A stretch of 64,000 nucleotides of DNA from a virus: positions 1 to 64,000 of the IMG/VR virus record IMGVR_UViG_3300032116_000057, one strand, 5' to 3'. Made by a program: the position numbers and the translations under genes. The stretch's first letter is position 1, and each line of letters begins with the position of its first letter. Shown piece after piece: positions 52,498 through 60,520 of this stretch. The notes under the pieces are model-generated. The model worked only from the letters and a program-made list of their open reading frames with translations, made no database searches and had not been told where the DNA came from.

Positions 52498-52900
52498 AGA
52501 AAGACTTACCCCCCAAGAACTAGATGCTCGCCTTAAGTTTATTTTAGGCATAACACTAGGCTCTATTTTATTTTTTACCGCTATAGGTATTCTCTATGGC
52601 CTTTTATTTGTTACTCAACCTATTGGGGCTCAGTCTGAAAATGACAAGATGTTCTTTAACGTTCTTGGAAGCGTAGCAACATTTATCACCGGAACCCTTG
52701 CTGGCCTTCTTATCGGTCAATCAGGCGCTAAAGATATTATGGCAGCACAGCTTGCTAATAAAGAGATGGATGCTAAGAACACTCAAGCCGACAAGAAGCT
52801 TGAAGCGGAGATTGATGATGCTAAAGCCCGTAGATTGGCAAAACCAGACGGCGCTATGCCAGAACCACAACCAGTAGATGAGGAATGGGATAAAGACTAA
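52490..52900 (+). CDS. Holin-like membrane protein
   Basis: 136 residues. Two TM helices (FILGITLGSILFFTAIGILY and FFNVLGSVATFITGTLAGLL) are followed by a charged helical C-terminus (KEMDAKNTQADKKLEAEIDD). Immediately upstream of the CHAP endolysin with a one-base overlap, so a holin or holin regulator is likely. It overlaps the lipoprotein gene by 8 bases. Confidence 0.6.
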   Translation: MAKERLTPQELDARLKFILGITLGSILFFTAIGILYGLLFVTQPIGAQSENDKMFFNVLGSVATFITGTLAGLLIGQSGAKDIMAAQLANKEMDAKNTQADKKLEAEIDDAKARRLAKPDGAMPEPQPVDEEWDKD

Positions 52901-53472
52901 TGGCTGAAATGGGAACAGCAGCAAAGCTCATTGAAGTAGCTACTGCGGAGATTGGAACCGTAGAAGGTCCTAAAGATAACGAAACTAAGTATGGTGCTTT
53001 TACCAAGGCTAACTTTCAGCCATGGTGTGGCTCATTCGTTATGTGGTGCGCTGATCAAGCTGGAGTAAAAGTACCTAATACTGTTTACACTCCAGGTGGA
53101 GCACAAGCATTTAAGAAGAAGAACTCTTGGATTGATGGAGACCTAGCTGATCCAGAACCAGGCGATATTGCGTATTTTGATTTCCCATCCGATGGAGTAG
53201 ACCGTATTTCGCACGTCGGCATTGTTGTTAAGGACAATGAAGACGGCACCGTATGGTGCATAGAAGGAAATACCTCTGGAGATTCCAAAGGTAGTCAACG
53301 TAACGGAGGAGAGGTCTGCAAAAAACTACGTGCATACAAGAAAAATAAAAAGAATGTACAAATCTCTATCGTTGGATTTGGTCGCCCAAAGTTTAAAGGG
53401 GCAGCTAAATCATCTCCGTCTCCAGCTGCTGAAACTCAGGAGACATGCCATTGTTGTGGTAAACCTAAATAA
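52900..53472 (+). CDS. CHAP-domain endolysin
   Basis: 190 residues. CHAP cysteine amidase/endopeptidase: C43 in PWCGSFVMWC, H105 in SHVGIVV and E122/N124 in WCIEGNT form the catalytic set. No signal peptide, so it depends on a holin. The C-terminal 25 residues (SSPSPAAETQETCHCCGKPK) end in CHCC, possibly a metal-binding or wall-binding tail. Final gene of the plus-strand lysis operon, followed by a strong terminator. It should cleave peptidoglycan peptide bonds. Confidence 0.85.
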   Translation: MAEMGTAAKLIEVATAEIGTVEGPKDNETKYGAFTKANFQPWCGSFVMWCADQAGVKVPNTVYTPGGAQAFKKKNSWIDGDLADPEPGDIAYFDFPSDGVDRISHVGIVVKDNEDGTVWCIEGNTSGDSKGSQRNGGEVCKKLRAYKKNKKNVQISIVGFGRPKFKGAAKSSPSPAAETQETCHCCGKPK

Positions 53473-53495
53473 TTAGGATGTGATCCTTATCTAGG

Positions 53496-53527
53496 ACGGG
53501 GAGCCGAAAGGCTCCCCGTTCTTATTT
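53496..53527 (+). terminator. Rho-independent terminator after endolysin
   Basis: ACGGGGAGCC-GAAA-GGCTCCCCGT (10-bp stem, GNRA tetraloop) followed by TCTTATTT, ending the lysis operon. Minus-strand gene ends just beyond. Confidence 0.9.
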
Positions 53528-54692
53528 ATAAGACTACTAGCTCCCTGCGTGGATCTATACCATCCCCTACGACTAAAGAAACAAGACCTGGGGCGCTTTC
53601 AAGACCGGACTTATTTCTAAACCAAGCGGAGCCATTATCCATTGCAGGGTTCTGTATAAATAACCTAGGGCCTACGCTTTGAACATGGTAGTGATGAAAG
53701 TGACCAACATTTAGAATGTCAGCTTGAGCGACGGAGCAACGTCCCATAGCTTGTCCCATCCACCACTTAATAAGATCCCTAGCTTGATGGCCATGAGCCA
53801 TGCCATATAGGGTTCCACTTAAATCTACTGCAATAGTTGAATCGTCTGCAGCAGGATACCTAAACTCAACTCGATCACGAAGGAAATCATTTTCTTTACA
53901 GATATCTTCTACTGAAGCAACAATATCAATCTGCCAAGAATCTTCCGGCCTACCTACAAGAAACCTTTGTACCTCATCATGATTACCAGGAACTACAGGA
54001 ATAATAATTTTAGATGTTAGTTGAGACATGGCTTTAATCTGTGAAATAAGCATGCGTCGTCCTACACGAACTTGTTCTGATACTCCTATATCATGACGTC
54101 CCATGACTTTACCTTTTTGGCTAGTCATGCCTTCGATGCAATCGCCTAACTGTGGTAATGCGATCTGACCAATAGAATATTTTTTAGTTAGTTCTTGATG
54201 GCGTTCTACTGATGCATCAAAACCTTTTAACACTCTATCAATAATAGCTGGGGTATCGTCTTTACCGTATTGTGTGTCGCCAATGCTATATACGGCTGTT
54301 AAATCTCCAGTTGTATCTACAGACTTGTTTGGTGTCCACTTGCTTATACCCTCCAACAACTGCTCTAAGTCATAATCTTTTTTAACCGAATCAGTAACTG
54401 GAACTACGTTAACTCTAAACGACTCTAACCAATCACCGTTGTATGTTTGCCAACGAGATCTACGATGGGATACGACTGCCCACTCTTCTGGGTTTAGATT
54501 TGCTTCACGCAGAATATCTTCTGCACCTGGCGTATTACCATCTGGTCTAGGTGTTGAAACAACAAATCCACCATCAGTGCCAATCTCTGATCTAGGACGC
54601 CAAGCATCCGGAATACTTTTATTTAACTTATCTGATCCTTGATTACCGGCTTGAATTATTGCATCGTAATCATCTGCTAAGGACATCCGCAT
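53526..54692 (-). CDS. Metallophosphoesterase
   Basis: 388 residues. Calcineurin-like motifs: YSIGDTQYGKDD, LPQLGDCIEG, VPGNHDE and a final GHFHHYH. The first ~100 residues are an extra domain (WAVVSHRRSRWQTYNGDWLE). Members of this superfamily include Mre11/SbcD nucleases; here a DNA-processing role is suggested by the replication neighbourhood, but the substrate is not defined. It overlaps the next upstream gene by 16 bases. Confidence 0.8.
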   Translation of the reverse strand: MRMSLADDYDAIIQAGNQGSDKLNKSIPDAWRPRSEIGTDGGFVVSTPRPDGNTPGAEDILREANLNPEEWAVVSHRRSRWQTYNGDWLESFRVNVVPVTDSVKKDYDLEQLLEGISKWTPNKSVDTTGDLTAVYSIGDTQYGKDDTPAIIDRVLKGFDASVERHQELTKKYSIGQIALPQLGDCIEGMTSQKGKVMGRHDIGVSEQVRVGRRMLISQIKAMSQLTSKIIIPVVPGNHDEVQRFLVGRPEDSWQIDIVASVEDICKENDFLRDRVEFRYPAADDSTIAVDLSGTLYGMAHGHQARDLIKWWMGQAMGRCSVAQADILNVGHFHHYHVQSVGPRLFIQNPAMDNGSAWFRNKSGLESAPGLVSLVVGDGIDPRRELVVL

Positions 54693-54910
54693 GCTCCATT
54701 TCTATGGGTGAGCAGGGATGACAAACCAAATGTTGCTCCTGCTTTTTGGTATAAACGAAAAAGACTTCTCGTTGAGAAGTCTGCGTCATTAATCGAAGTA
54801 TCAAATGCAGCTCTATCATTTTCTGCAAGAGAAGCTGCCCATTGTCCTACAACACAATAGTTGAGGATCTTGTTATTTTCTTTAGCCTCTTCGTAGAGGT
54901 TTTGTAACAT
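54677..54910 (-). CDS. Hypothetical protein
   Basis: 77 residues: helical (YEEAKENNKILNYCVVGQWA, then STRSLFRLYQKAGATFG) ending in HRNGACGCP. The final Cys pair may bind metal. Same family-like ending occurs in small actinophage proteins, but function unknown. Confidence 0.6.
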   Translation of the reverse strand: MLQNLYEEAKENNKILNYCVVGQWAASLAENDRAAFDTSINDADFSTRSLFRLYQKAGATFGLSSLLTHRNGACGCP

Positions 54911-54979
54911 GTGTTTGCTCCGTATGTTGGTCCGTATTGCCTAGCCCCAATTCTGAGGCTAGGCATATACTACACGAAA

Positions 54980-55330
54980 TTAGTACGAAGCGGAAGTTCC
55001 GCCGTCAAAGTTAATTCGAGTACGCTTTGTAGCTGTACGAATAATGACGCCGTTACGTTGGGTCTCACCTGAAGCTGGGTCTACCTGCTTTGTATATCTA
55101 GCGGTAGTAGGTGAATAAGCTGCGCCATTTCGCTCAGCTGCTGAAGGCAACGCGTTCTTACGATTTGCTTTAGTACCGTAAGCGCTTGGGTCTCCAGACT
55201 GTGCACCCTGCTTCTTAACTAACTTACCAGCTTTTGGTGTAGCCGTAGAAAACTTAGTGCCTTCACGTCCCATAGGGGTGCGGCCTTGCTTTGCCATTCC
55301 GGCTAAAGCTTCTGATGTTGCATCTGCCAT
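54980..55330 (-). CDS. Basic hypothetical protein
   Basis: 116 residues, Gly/Ala/Thr/Lys-rich and probably disordered (STATPKAGKLVKKQGAQSGD). The end TRINFDGGTSASY may be a short strand. No family recognised. Confidence 0.55.
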   Translation of the reverse strand: MADATSEALAGMAKQGRTPMGREGTKFSTATPKAGKLVKKQGAQSGDPSAYGTKANRKNALPSAAERNGAAYSPTTARYTKQVDPASGETQRNGVIIRTATKRTRINFDGGTSASY

Positions 55331-55373
55331 TTTAATCCTAACCCTTGTTAGATCTCTTAATGATAAGAATACC

Positions 55374-55652
55374 CTAAGAGACTTGTATAGTAAAGACTAT
55401 CGCAGAGATTTGTCCATCTCTTGAATCTACCGTAGTAAATCCAGGTCTGCAAGTAAGATCAAGCCCTCTTGGGGCAACATATCCACGAGCTATTGCAATA
55501 GCTTTGACAGCCTGGTTGACAGCGGATGCGCCTACGGCTCTTAATTTAACTTGAGGAGCCTCATAGAGAGCGTGGGCGATAGCCGAACCAACCGACTGTG
55601 CATTAGATCCAGCGCTTACACGCAGGAATTTATCTTCAGTTTCTTCTGCCAC
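55374..55652 (-). CDS. SpoVS-like (stage V sporulation S family) protein
   Basis: 92 residues. LRVSAGSNAQSVGSAIAHAL then AVNQAVKAIAIARGYVAPRG and a final TIQVS match the SpoVS/Alba-like fold closely, including the NQAVKAIAIARGY core. Host SpoVS proteins act in sporulation or cell-division timing and may bind nucleic acids. In a non-sporulating actinobacterial context, a phage copy next to recombination genes is notable. Start is well placed; no overlap. Confidence 0.85.
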   Translation of the reverse strand: MAEETEDKFLRVSAGSNAQSVGSAIAHALYEAPQVKLRAVGASAVNQAVKAIAIARGYVAPRGLDLTCRPGFTTVDSRDGQISAIVFTIQVS

Positions 55653-55711
55653 GTTTAGTAGTCCTTCGGTTTCGAATAGTGGAAGCCCTCCGAAGGTAAA
55701 CGGTACGATAT

Positions 55712-56062
55712 TTATGGGGTTAAGTCAGCGTATCCTGCCGCCTTTAATAGCTTAATTAGGTCGTCTAACCTAAGAACTGCTGGCCAGTCTCCCACGGTAG
55801 CTGGTCCCTGGCCATTCAGTCGGAGGACGGCTACAGGCAACAGGTCGTCCGCACTTCTTTCCTTTAGCTGCTTTATAGCTGCACTTGGATTAAAATCTTT
55901 GCGAGCTTTTACTTCCCAATCTATGCCGATAGTTCCTGTAACGTCAGTACCTGATCTACCCGCACCAGTAGACTTTGCATAAGGCCAGCCTTCAGACACT
56001 AACTTGTTGGCAAGAATGTCCTGGGATTTGTACCCGCGATGCTTTCTAGATTGCGATGGCAT
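55712..56062 (-). CDS. Holliday-junction resolvase-like PD-(D/E)XK nuclease
   Basis: 116 residues. STGAGRSGTDVTG then GIDWEVKARKDF supply D40, E50 and K52 of a PD-(D/E)XK site in an Hjc-like fold. Likely resolves branched DNA before packaging. It overlaps the dNMP kinase by 17 bases. Confidence 0.65.
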   Translation of the reverse strand: MPSQSRKHRGYKSQDILANKLVSEGWPYAKSTGAGRSGTDVTGTIGIDWEVKARKDFNPSAAIKQLKERSADDLLPVAVLRLNGQGPATVGDWPAVLRLDDLIKLLKAAGYADLTP

Positions 56063-56645
56063 CGTTCATCCTAATTTTAATTAGGAGTTCTAAGTCTTCT
56101 AAAGTTCCCCCATTGACAATGGTATGGTCTGGAGTAAATCCGTCCAACTCAGTCTCTGATATGTGAGAATTTACTGCTTCTACTCCAGGGCGTACAACTC
56201 TCCAGAGCTGCCCCTCAAACCGCTCAATATAATTTGCTTCGTTGGTAAAACGAACATCAGTAACAACGATTCTTTCTGATGGGTGCATGTCAGATAAGGC
56301 GGCTTGAATCCAAAAGTCTTCATTAAAAACTTTACGGGCAGATACTCCCAAGTCTTGTAATAAACGCCTTACTTGATTCTCCTGCTTAGCTTTATCCCAA
56401 CCAACAAGATCTACTAAGTCTTTTAGATAACCTGTTGGGCTGCAAGCAACCAGGGGATTTACGTCGTACAAAAACTCTCTGATCTTATCTGCAAAAGCGA
56501 CACGTCTATATCCATACTTCTCTACAAGAATGTTTGCTACAGTATCTTTACCCGACTGAGCATAACCTGTTAGTCCAATTAACTTATAGGATCTTCTAAT
56601 ACCAAGCTCTTCATCAGTAAATAAAGCCATTTGTTCCCAAGTCAT
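56046..56645 (-). CDS. Deoxynucleoside monophosphate kinase
   Basis: 199 residues. P-loop GYAQSGKDT (27-35), then YRRVAFADKIREFLYDVNPL, VRRLLQDLGVSARKV and RIVVTDVRFTNEANYI, the pattern of phage dNMP kinases (T4 gp1 family). It phosphorylates dNMPs toward dNDPs for DNA synthesis, complementing the ribonucleotide reductase. GGAGG lies upstream. Confidence 0.85.
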   Translation of the reverse strand: MTWEQMALFTDEELGIRRSYKLIGLTGYAQSGKDTVANILVEKYGYRRVAFADKIREFLYDVNPLVACSPTGYLKDLVDLVGWDKAKQENQVRRLLQDLGVSARKVFNEDFWIQAALSDMHPSERIVVTDVRFTNEANYIERFEGQLWRVVRPGVEAVNSHISETELDGFTPDHTIVNGGTLEDLELLIKIRMNDAIAI

Positions 56646-56653
56646 GTGTCCTC

Positions 56654-57151
56654 CTAAGGTAATAGCCAGGTACTTCTACCTGCAGCTTTGTTTATATTAA
56701 CTCTACGAGTAATCTCTCTATTGATTAGAGCAATATCTTTTGATAAGCGGTCAGAGATAATCTTTATAAGGCCGCAATAATTTGATAGTTCTTGCAAAGC
56801 ATCCGCTTTGTTTCGGTACTCCTCATCCAACTCAATCTCTGCGTCAATCATGGCCACTGCCTTGCCAGAACCCTTGAGGGATAATTTTTTTTCAGCCCTA
56901 ACTATGCTAAGAACTTTTTCGCCTTCTGCTTTATCTACTTCTGCACACCAAAGCTGTAGGTTTATAAACTCTAAATAAGCAACATACTTTGTGTATAAAT
57001 CCATAACTTCTTCTTCCATCATACCTGTGATGTCTGATGGTAATGCTGGAGCGTCATAACCAAAACGTTCGTTAACTAATAAGCCTTGATTCTTTAACGC
57101 CTGAATAGTTCTACTACTGGCCTCAGCTACCTTTAATTCAATAGGGCTCAT
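56654..57151 (-). CDS. Hypothetical protein, recombination-module associated
   Basis: 165 residues, fully helical (EEEVMDLYTKYVAYLEFINL, EIELDEEYRNKADALQELSN, RLSKDIALINREITRR). It overlaps the Cas4-like gene by 4 bases, suggesting a functional partner such as an accessory to the nuclease or RecA. Confidence 0.55.
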   Translation of the reverse strand: MSPIELKVAEASSRTIQALKNQGLLVNERFGYDAPALPSDITGMMEEEVMDLYTKYVAYLEFINLQLWCAEVDKAEGEKVLSIVRAEKKLSLKGSGKAVAMIDAEIELDEEYRNKADALQELSNYCGLIKIISDRLSKDIALINREITRRVNINKAAGRSTWLLP

Positions 57152-58029
57152 GCTTCTCCTCCTCTAAAAGGTGCACATCTCTTACACCCAACTACTGGGT
57201 TAATACTACACACTGGTGGTCGGTTGTTGTCAACTGCCCAGGAAACATCCATAGCCTTATCAAAAATATCTTTGGTGTACTCGGGGTTATATTGAACTGT
57301 AAATTCTTTATAGTCTTGACTTGATTTAAGTTCATAGATAAATACAATCTCTGTTGGCGCAGAATCTAAAAGACCTTCTGCAACCATTAAATGACATAAA
57401 TGTAGGTATACCTGCCCCTGCAACTGGTGGCTTCTAAATGGAGACTTGATATTCTTCCAGGCTTTTTCTACATCTCCGTCGGCCTCTGCTAGTAAATACG
57501 GGGCTTCAAAACGAAGAGTCCCAGGACCTATTGATTTAATCTCAATAAGAAAATCGGGCCCTAATCCCTTAACCCAACCATCTGCTTTTCCAGAAATCTT
57601 ATGCTTAGCGCTGTGTAGAGGAACTTCTGCATAGTCAACACTTGGGTGAATATCTTTTGATAAAGCCCAACTTGTTCCAGTTTTATCTTTCCACGTACCG
57701 TACAAGTTTCCCATTTCGGCAATCCATGTTTGCCATTTAGTGTGAATGTAGTTACCTTCAGCAAAAATAGATGCCTGTCTAAGAGTTAACTTATCCCGCA
57801 CTTCTACATAATTTCCACGTAGTGCGTGATAAGCAGCTAAGGCACACCACTCTATCTTTACTAGATCAGATGGGTGAAGTACGTCATGATTACGTTCATC
57901 AAAAGGCTTTGCAAGTATGTGGCGCTCTAAAGCACCTACAAGCTTTGTTTCTCGCTTCTTTGTATTAAGGAAGCTTTTTAGCTCCTTGTTTTGTATCGCC
58001 TTTTTTACCACGTTTGTCCTCCGAATCAA
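57148..58029 (-). CDS. Cas4/RecB-like exonuclease with Fe-S cluster
   Basis: 293 residues. HPSDLVKIEWCALAAYHALR begins the domain with C62; the nuclease core has GKADGWV, DFLIEIKSIG (D..ExK) and SHQLQGQVYLHLCH; the C-terminus holds C274, C282 and C285. Four cysteines suggest a 4Fe-4S cluster as in Cas4 and AddB nucleases. It probably resects DNA ends for recombination. Overlaps WhiB at its start. Confidence 0.8.
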   Translation of the reverse strand: MIRRTNVVKKAIQNKELKSFLNTKKRETKLVGALERHILAKPFDERNHDVLHPSDLVKIEWCALAAYHALRGNYVEVRDKLTLRQASIFAEGNYIHTKWQTWIAEMGNLYGTWKDKTGTSWALSKDIHPSVDYAEVPLHSAKHKISGKADGWVKGLGPDFLIEIKSIGPGTLRFEAPYLLAEADGDVEKAWKNIKSPFRSHQLQGQVYLHLCHLMVAEGLLDSAPTEIVFIYELKSSQDYKEFTVQYNPEYTKDIFDKAMDVSWAVDNNRPPVCSINPVVGCKRCAPFRGGEA

Positions 58030-58330
58030 GCCACTGGTCTAAGCTTAAACCCTTGGCGGTATACCGACGCTTAGCTGCATTTCTTTCTCTATGAGACATG
58101 CCGCCAAAAATTCCATGTAGTTCATCATTAATGATAGCTTCCTTTAAACATTCTCTACGTACAGGGCACGGAGGTCTCCCATCTTTGCCCCAGCAAATAG
58201 CCTTAGCTTTGTCTGCTATCTCTTTATATAAAGTTTTGTCTCGTGGCGGAAAAAATATTTCCGTATCTTCTCCTCGGCACTTAGCCTCATATCTCCACGC
58301 CCAAGACACTCTGTCCTGGTATTCGTCCAT
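57965..58330 (-). CDS. WhiB-like transcriptional regulator
   Basis: 121 residues. WRYEAKCRGEDTEIFFPPRD (C18), KAKAICWGKDGRPPCPVRRE (C46, C55, C61), LHGIFGGMSHRERNAAKRR are the WhiB signature: four cysteines for a 4Fe-4S cluster, a G[IF]xGG turn and a basic DNA-binding tail. C46-x8-C55 replaces the usual C-x2-C. WhiB proteins occur only in actinobacteria and their phages, so this fixes the host. It overlaps the Cas4-like gene by 65 bases. Confidence 0.9.
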   Translation of the reverse strand: MDEYQDRVSWAWRYEAKCRGEDTEIFFPPRDKTLYKEIADKAKAICWGKDGRPPCPVRRECLKEAIINDELHGIFGGMSHRERNAAKRRYTAKGLSLDQWLDSEDKRGKKGDTKQGAKKLP

Positions 58331-58647
58331 CAGTCTCCCACTATTAAGTTGTGCAGCTCAAAAAAATCCTCCTCTAATAGGACTACATAATTCTCACCGT
58401 CTAGGTGTAATCCTAGCACTGGTTTACGACTATCCAGGATCGCCTCTTTGGTGATCTTCTTGAGCACTTCAGACTTAATGGTGACCTGTTTTTTTCCAGT
58501 CCACTTATGCTCTATGAGGAGGCTGTCGTTTCTTACATCCCCTTTACGAGACCAAAACGCCCCCGAAGCAGCACTGCGTTGCCCGCCTATTTTTTTGGCT
58601 AGCCTCTTCTCGTGCTTTAGGGACTCTTTTTTACCCCTACTCTCCAT
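58330..58647 (-). CDS. PD-(D/E)XK resolvase-like nuclease
   Basis: 105 residues. GGQRSAASGAFWSRKGDVRN, DSLLIEHKWTGKK hold a D..EHK catalytic pattern (D37 or D41, E46, K48), resembling small phage Holliday-junction resolvases. Second such enzyme in the module after 55712. Overlaps RecA and WhiB genes. Confidence 0.65.
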   Translation of the reverse strand: MESRGKKESLKHEKRLAKKIGGQRSAASGAFWSRKGDVRNDSLLIEHKWTGKKQVTIKSEVLKKITKEAILDSRKPVLGLHLDGENYVVLLEEDFFELHNLIVGD

Positions 58648-59692
58648 CGAGCATCAAGATTGGCTTGGTCTTAAGAGTATCCATAACAGCCCGGCTAATC
58701 TCCTGCTGTAGGTCAACTTCTTCTCGCAGAGAGTCTAGGAGGGCTTGGGTACCCTGCCACTTACGCTCTCCGTAATACATCCAACCTCCACGGCGGTCTA
58801 CGATCCCATTTAGAATCGATAAAGCAACAATCTCTTTAGCAGAATCATAATGACCTGCATCGATTGCCCCACCGTCCGAAAAATAAAAGTCTAGGTACGC
58901 CGTTTGTTGCGGTGGAAAGGTTTTGTTTTTGATGGTCCGAACGCGAATAGTTTGTCCAACACGTCGCTTATCTTGTCCAGTACCGACTTCGAGCCACTCG
59001 TCTCGTTTGACTTCACAACGAATCGAGTATGCGTAGTCTTTGCCGAGTCCTCCCGGCGTTGTACGCGGGTCACCGTGCATCACTCCGATCTTCATTCTAT
59101 ATTGGTTGATCATAATTCCTAAGATTGGGCGTTCGTCTTCGACGAGATCGCGCTTTGTAGCAGCTGCAACCTTACGGAAGAACTTATTTGTAAGCATAGC
59201 TCCGCGTCCGACCGTAAACTCCTCCATAGTTTTCTCATCCTCAGCCGAGGGTACAAGAGCAGGTAAAGAGTCGATGACAACCATGTCAACAGACTTAGAC
59301 TCACAAAACTGAATAACAGCGTCAAATGCATCCTCCATACTATTTGTTTCTACAATCAGTACCCTAGAGGTATCGACTCCGCACATCTGTGCGTATTCTG
59401 CGTCAAAGTTTTCAGCAGCTACCCATACAGCAGTAAAGTCTGCATTTGCTTTTTGATTAGCTGCAATAGTTTTCAGCGCAATAGCTGTCTTGCCGTGAGA
59501 TGCCTCACCAACTACTTCAACCCAATGATTCATAGGCCAGCCCCCACCTAGAACTACGTCAAGTGTAAGAGAACCGGTAGTAATTCTTTTAGGTAATCTC
59601 ATTTCTGAGGCAGTAACTACGGTGTTGTTTCCTAGTTTTTTGTTAATAGATGCCGCAATTTTTAGTGCATCTGAATTAATTGTCATGGTCAT
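58637..59692 (-). CDS. recA: RecA-like recombinase
   Basis: 351 residues. Walker A GEASHGKT (62-69), Walker B VDMVVIDSLPAL, loop regions LVEDERPILGIMINQYRMKI and TTPGGLGKDYAYSIR. The N-terminal polymerisation motif is shortened. It promotes strand pairing in repair and recombination-dependent replication, alongside PolA and nucleases. Overlaps neighbours by 1-11 bases. Confidence 0.9.
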   Translation of the reverse strand: MTMTINSDALKIAASINKKLGNNTVVTASEMRLPKRITTGSLTLDVVLGGGWPMNHWVEVVGEASHGKTAIALKTIAANQKANADFTAVWVAAENFDAEYAQMCGVDTSRVLIVETNSMEDAFDAVIQFCESKSVDMVVIDSLPALVPSAEDEKTMEEFTVGRGAMLTNKFFRKVAAATKRDLVEDERPILGIMINQYRMKIGVMHGDPRTTPGGLGKDYAYSIRCEVKRDEWLEVGTGQDKRRVGQTIRVRTIKNKTFPPQQTAYLDFYFSDGGAIDAGHYDSAKEIVALSILNGIVDRRGGWMYYGERKWQGTQALLDSLREEVDLQQEISRAVMDTLKTKPILMLDGE

Positions 59693-60078
59693 TACCCGAT
59701 CCTATCTACGATTACAGTGGGGTTGAATCCGCTTCCTTGTGCTGGTTGTTTTGCTGGAGTTACTGGACCTTCGGACCCGGTACCACCAACACCGCTACCA
59801 GCTTGAACTAATGGGTAGCCGCAATCATAGCAGCGTTTACGTTGAGTGCCTTGAGGCGCCATGTAATTTCCTGATGTACAGTTTGGACAACGTTCAGTAT
59901 CTCTTGCGCTAGCAGCTCTAGTAACTAGCTGATCTTGGTTTGGATCGTAAGAAACTTGAACGTTAGGTTGCTGGGTAGTGGGGCGGTATACATTGCCCGG
60001 CAATGGACTTGTTGGAGGTGTAGTAGGTACGGCGTTTGGATTACCTAATTTTTTGTTCCACCAATTTGCATTACTCAT
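59692..60078 (-). CDS. Zinc-ribbon protein
   Basis: 128 residues from the ATG at 60076-60078 (GAGGAAG upstream); a longer start at 60090 is possible. Disordered Pro/Thr/Gln-rich N-terminus, then CPNCTSGNYMAPQGTQRKRC and CYDCG, a zinc ribbon. Located between PolA and RecA; role in replication or transcription unknown. Confidence 0.65.
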   Translation of the reverse strand: MSNANWWNKKLGNPNAVPTTPPTSPLPGNVYRPTTQQPNVQVSYDPNQDQLVTRAASARDTERCPNCTSGNYMAPQGTQRKRCYDCGYPLVQAGSGVGGTGSEGPVTPAKQPAQGSGFNPTVIVDRIG

Positions 60079-60520
60079 AGTCTTCCTCATCTACTAATAG
60101 CTTTGAGTCAATTAATCCTAATGAAAATAGAGTTGATACGCAAGAGACCGCAGCCGATAGAGATACCAGTCTAAATAATTCGTGAAGTTGGGCTGCATCC
60201 TTTTCGCTCAAAGCGTCAGGATCTCCTGAGGAATCATCCAACATATACGCTGCAGTAGTTATCTTTGCACATAAATCTGCATGAGAATCAATTAGGGGCA
60301 GTAGTGCTCCCATCCTAGAAAGTCTAGCTTGACTATCTTGTTCTTCCATTTCTGAGACTTCGTCGGAGATGGGAGGTAGGCCCATTGCATCAGCTATACC
60401 TTCAGGAGGAGTAAGCATAGTGTCGTAAATAACTTGTCGCATAAGCACTGGAAGAGGAACCTGCGTTACTGTAATCCTTTTCTTCTTACGTCTAAATAGC
60501 CTCACTTTGCCTCTCCCCAT
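60071..60520 (-). CDS. Hypothetical protein
   Basis: 149 residues. Basic start (GRGKVRLFRRKKKRITV), then helical with hydrophobic segments (LHELFRLVSLSAAVSCVSTL), which might associate with membrane or a partner. Overlaps PolA by 19 bases and the zinc-ribbon gene by 8. Confidence 0.55.
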   Translation of the reverse strand: MGRGKVRLFRRKKKRITVTQVPLPVLMRQVIYDTMLTPPEGIADAMGLPPISDEVSEMEEQDSQARLSRMGALLPLIDSHADLCAKITTAAYMLDDSSGDPDALSEKDAAQLHELFRLVSLSAAVSCVSTLFSLGLIDSKLLVDEEDYE

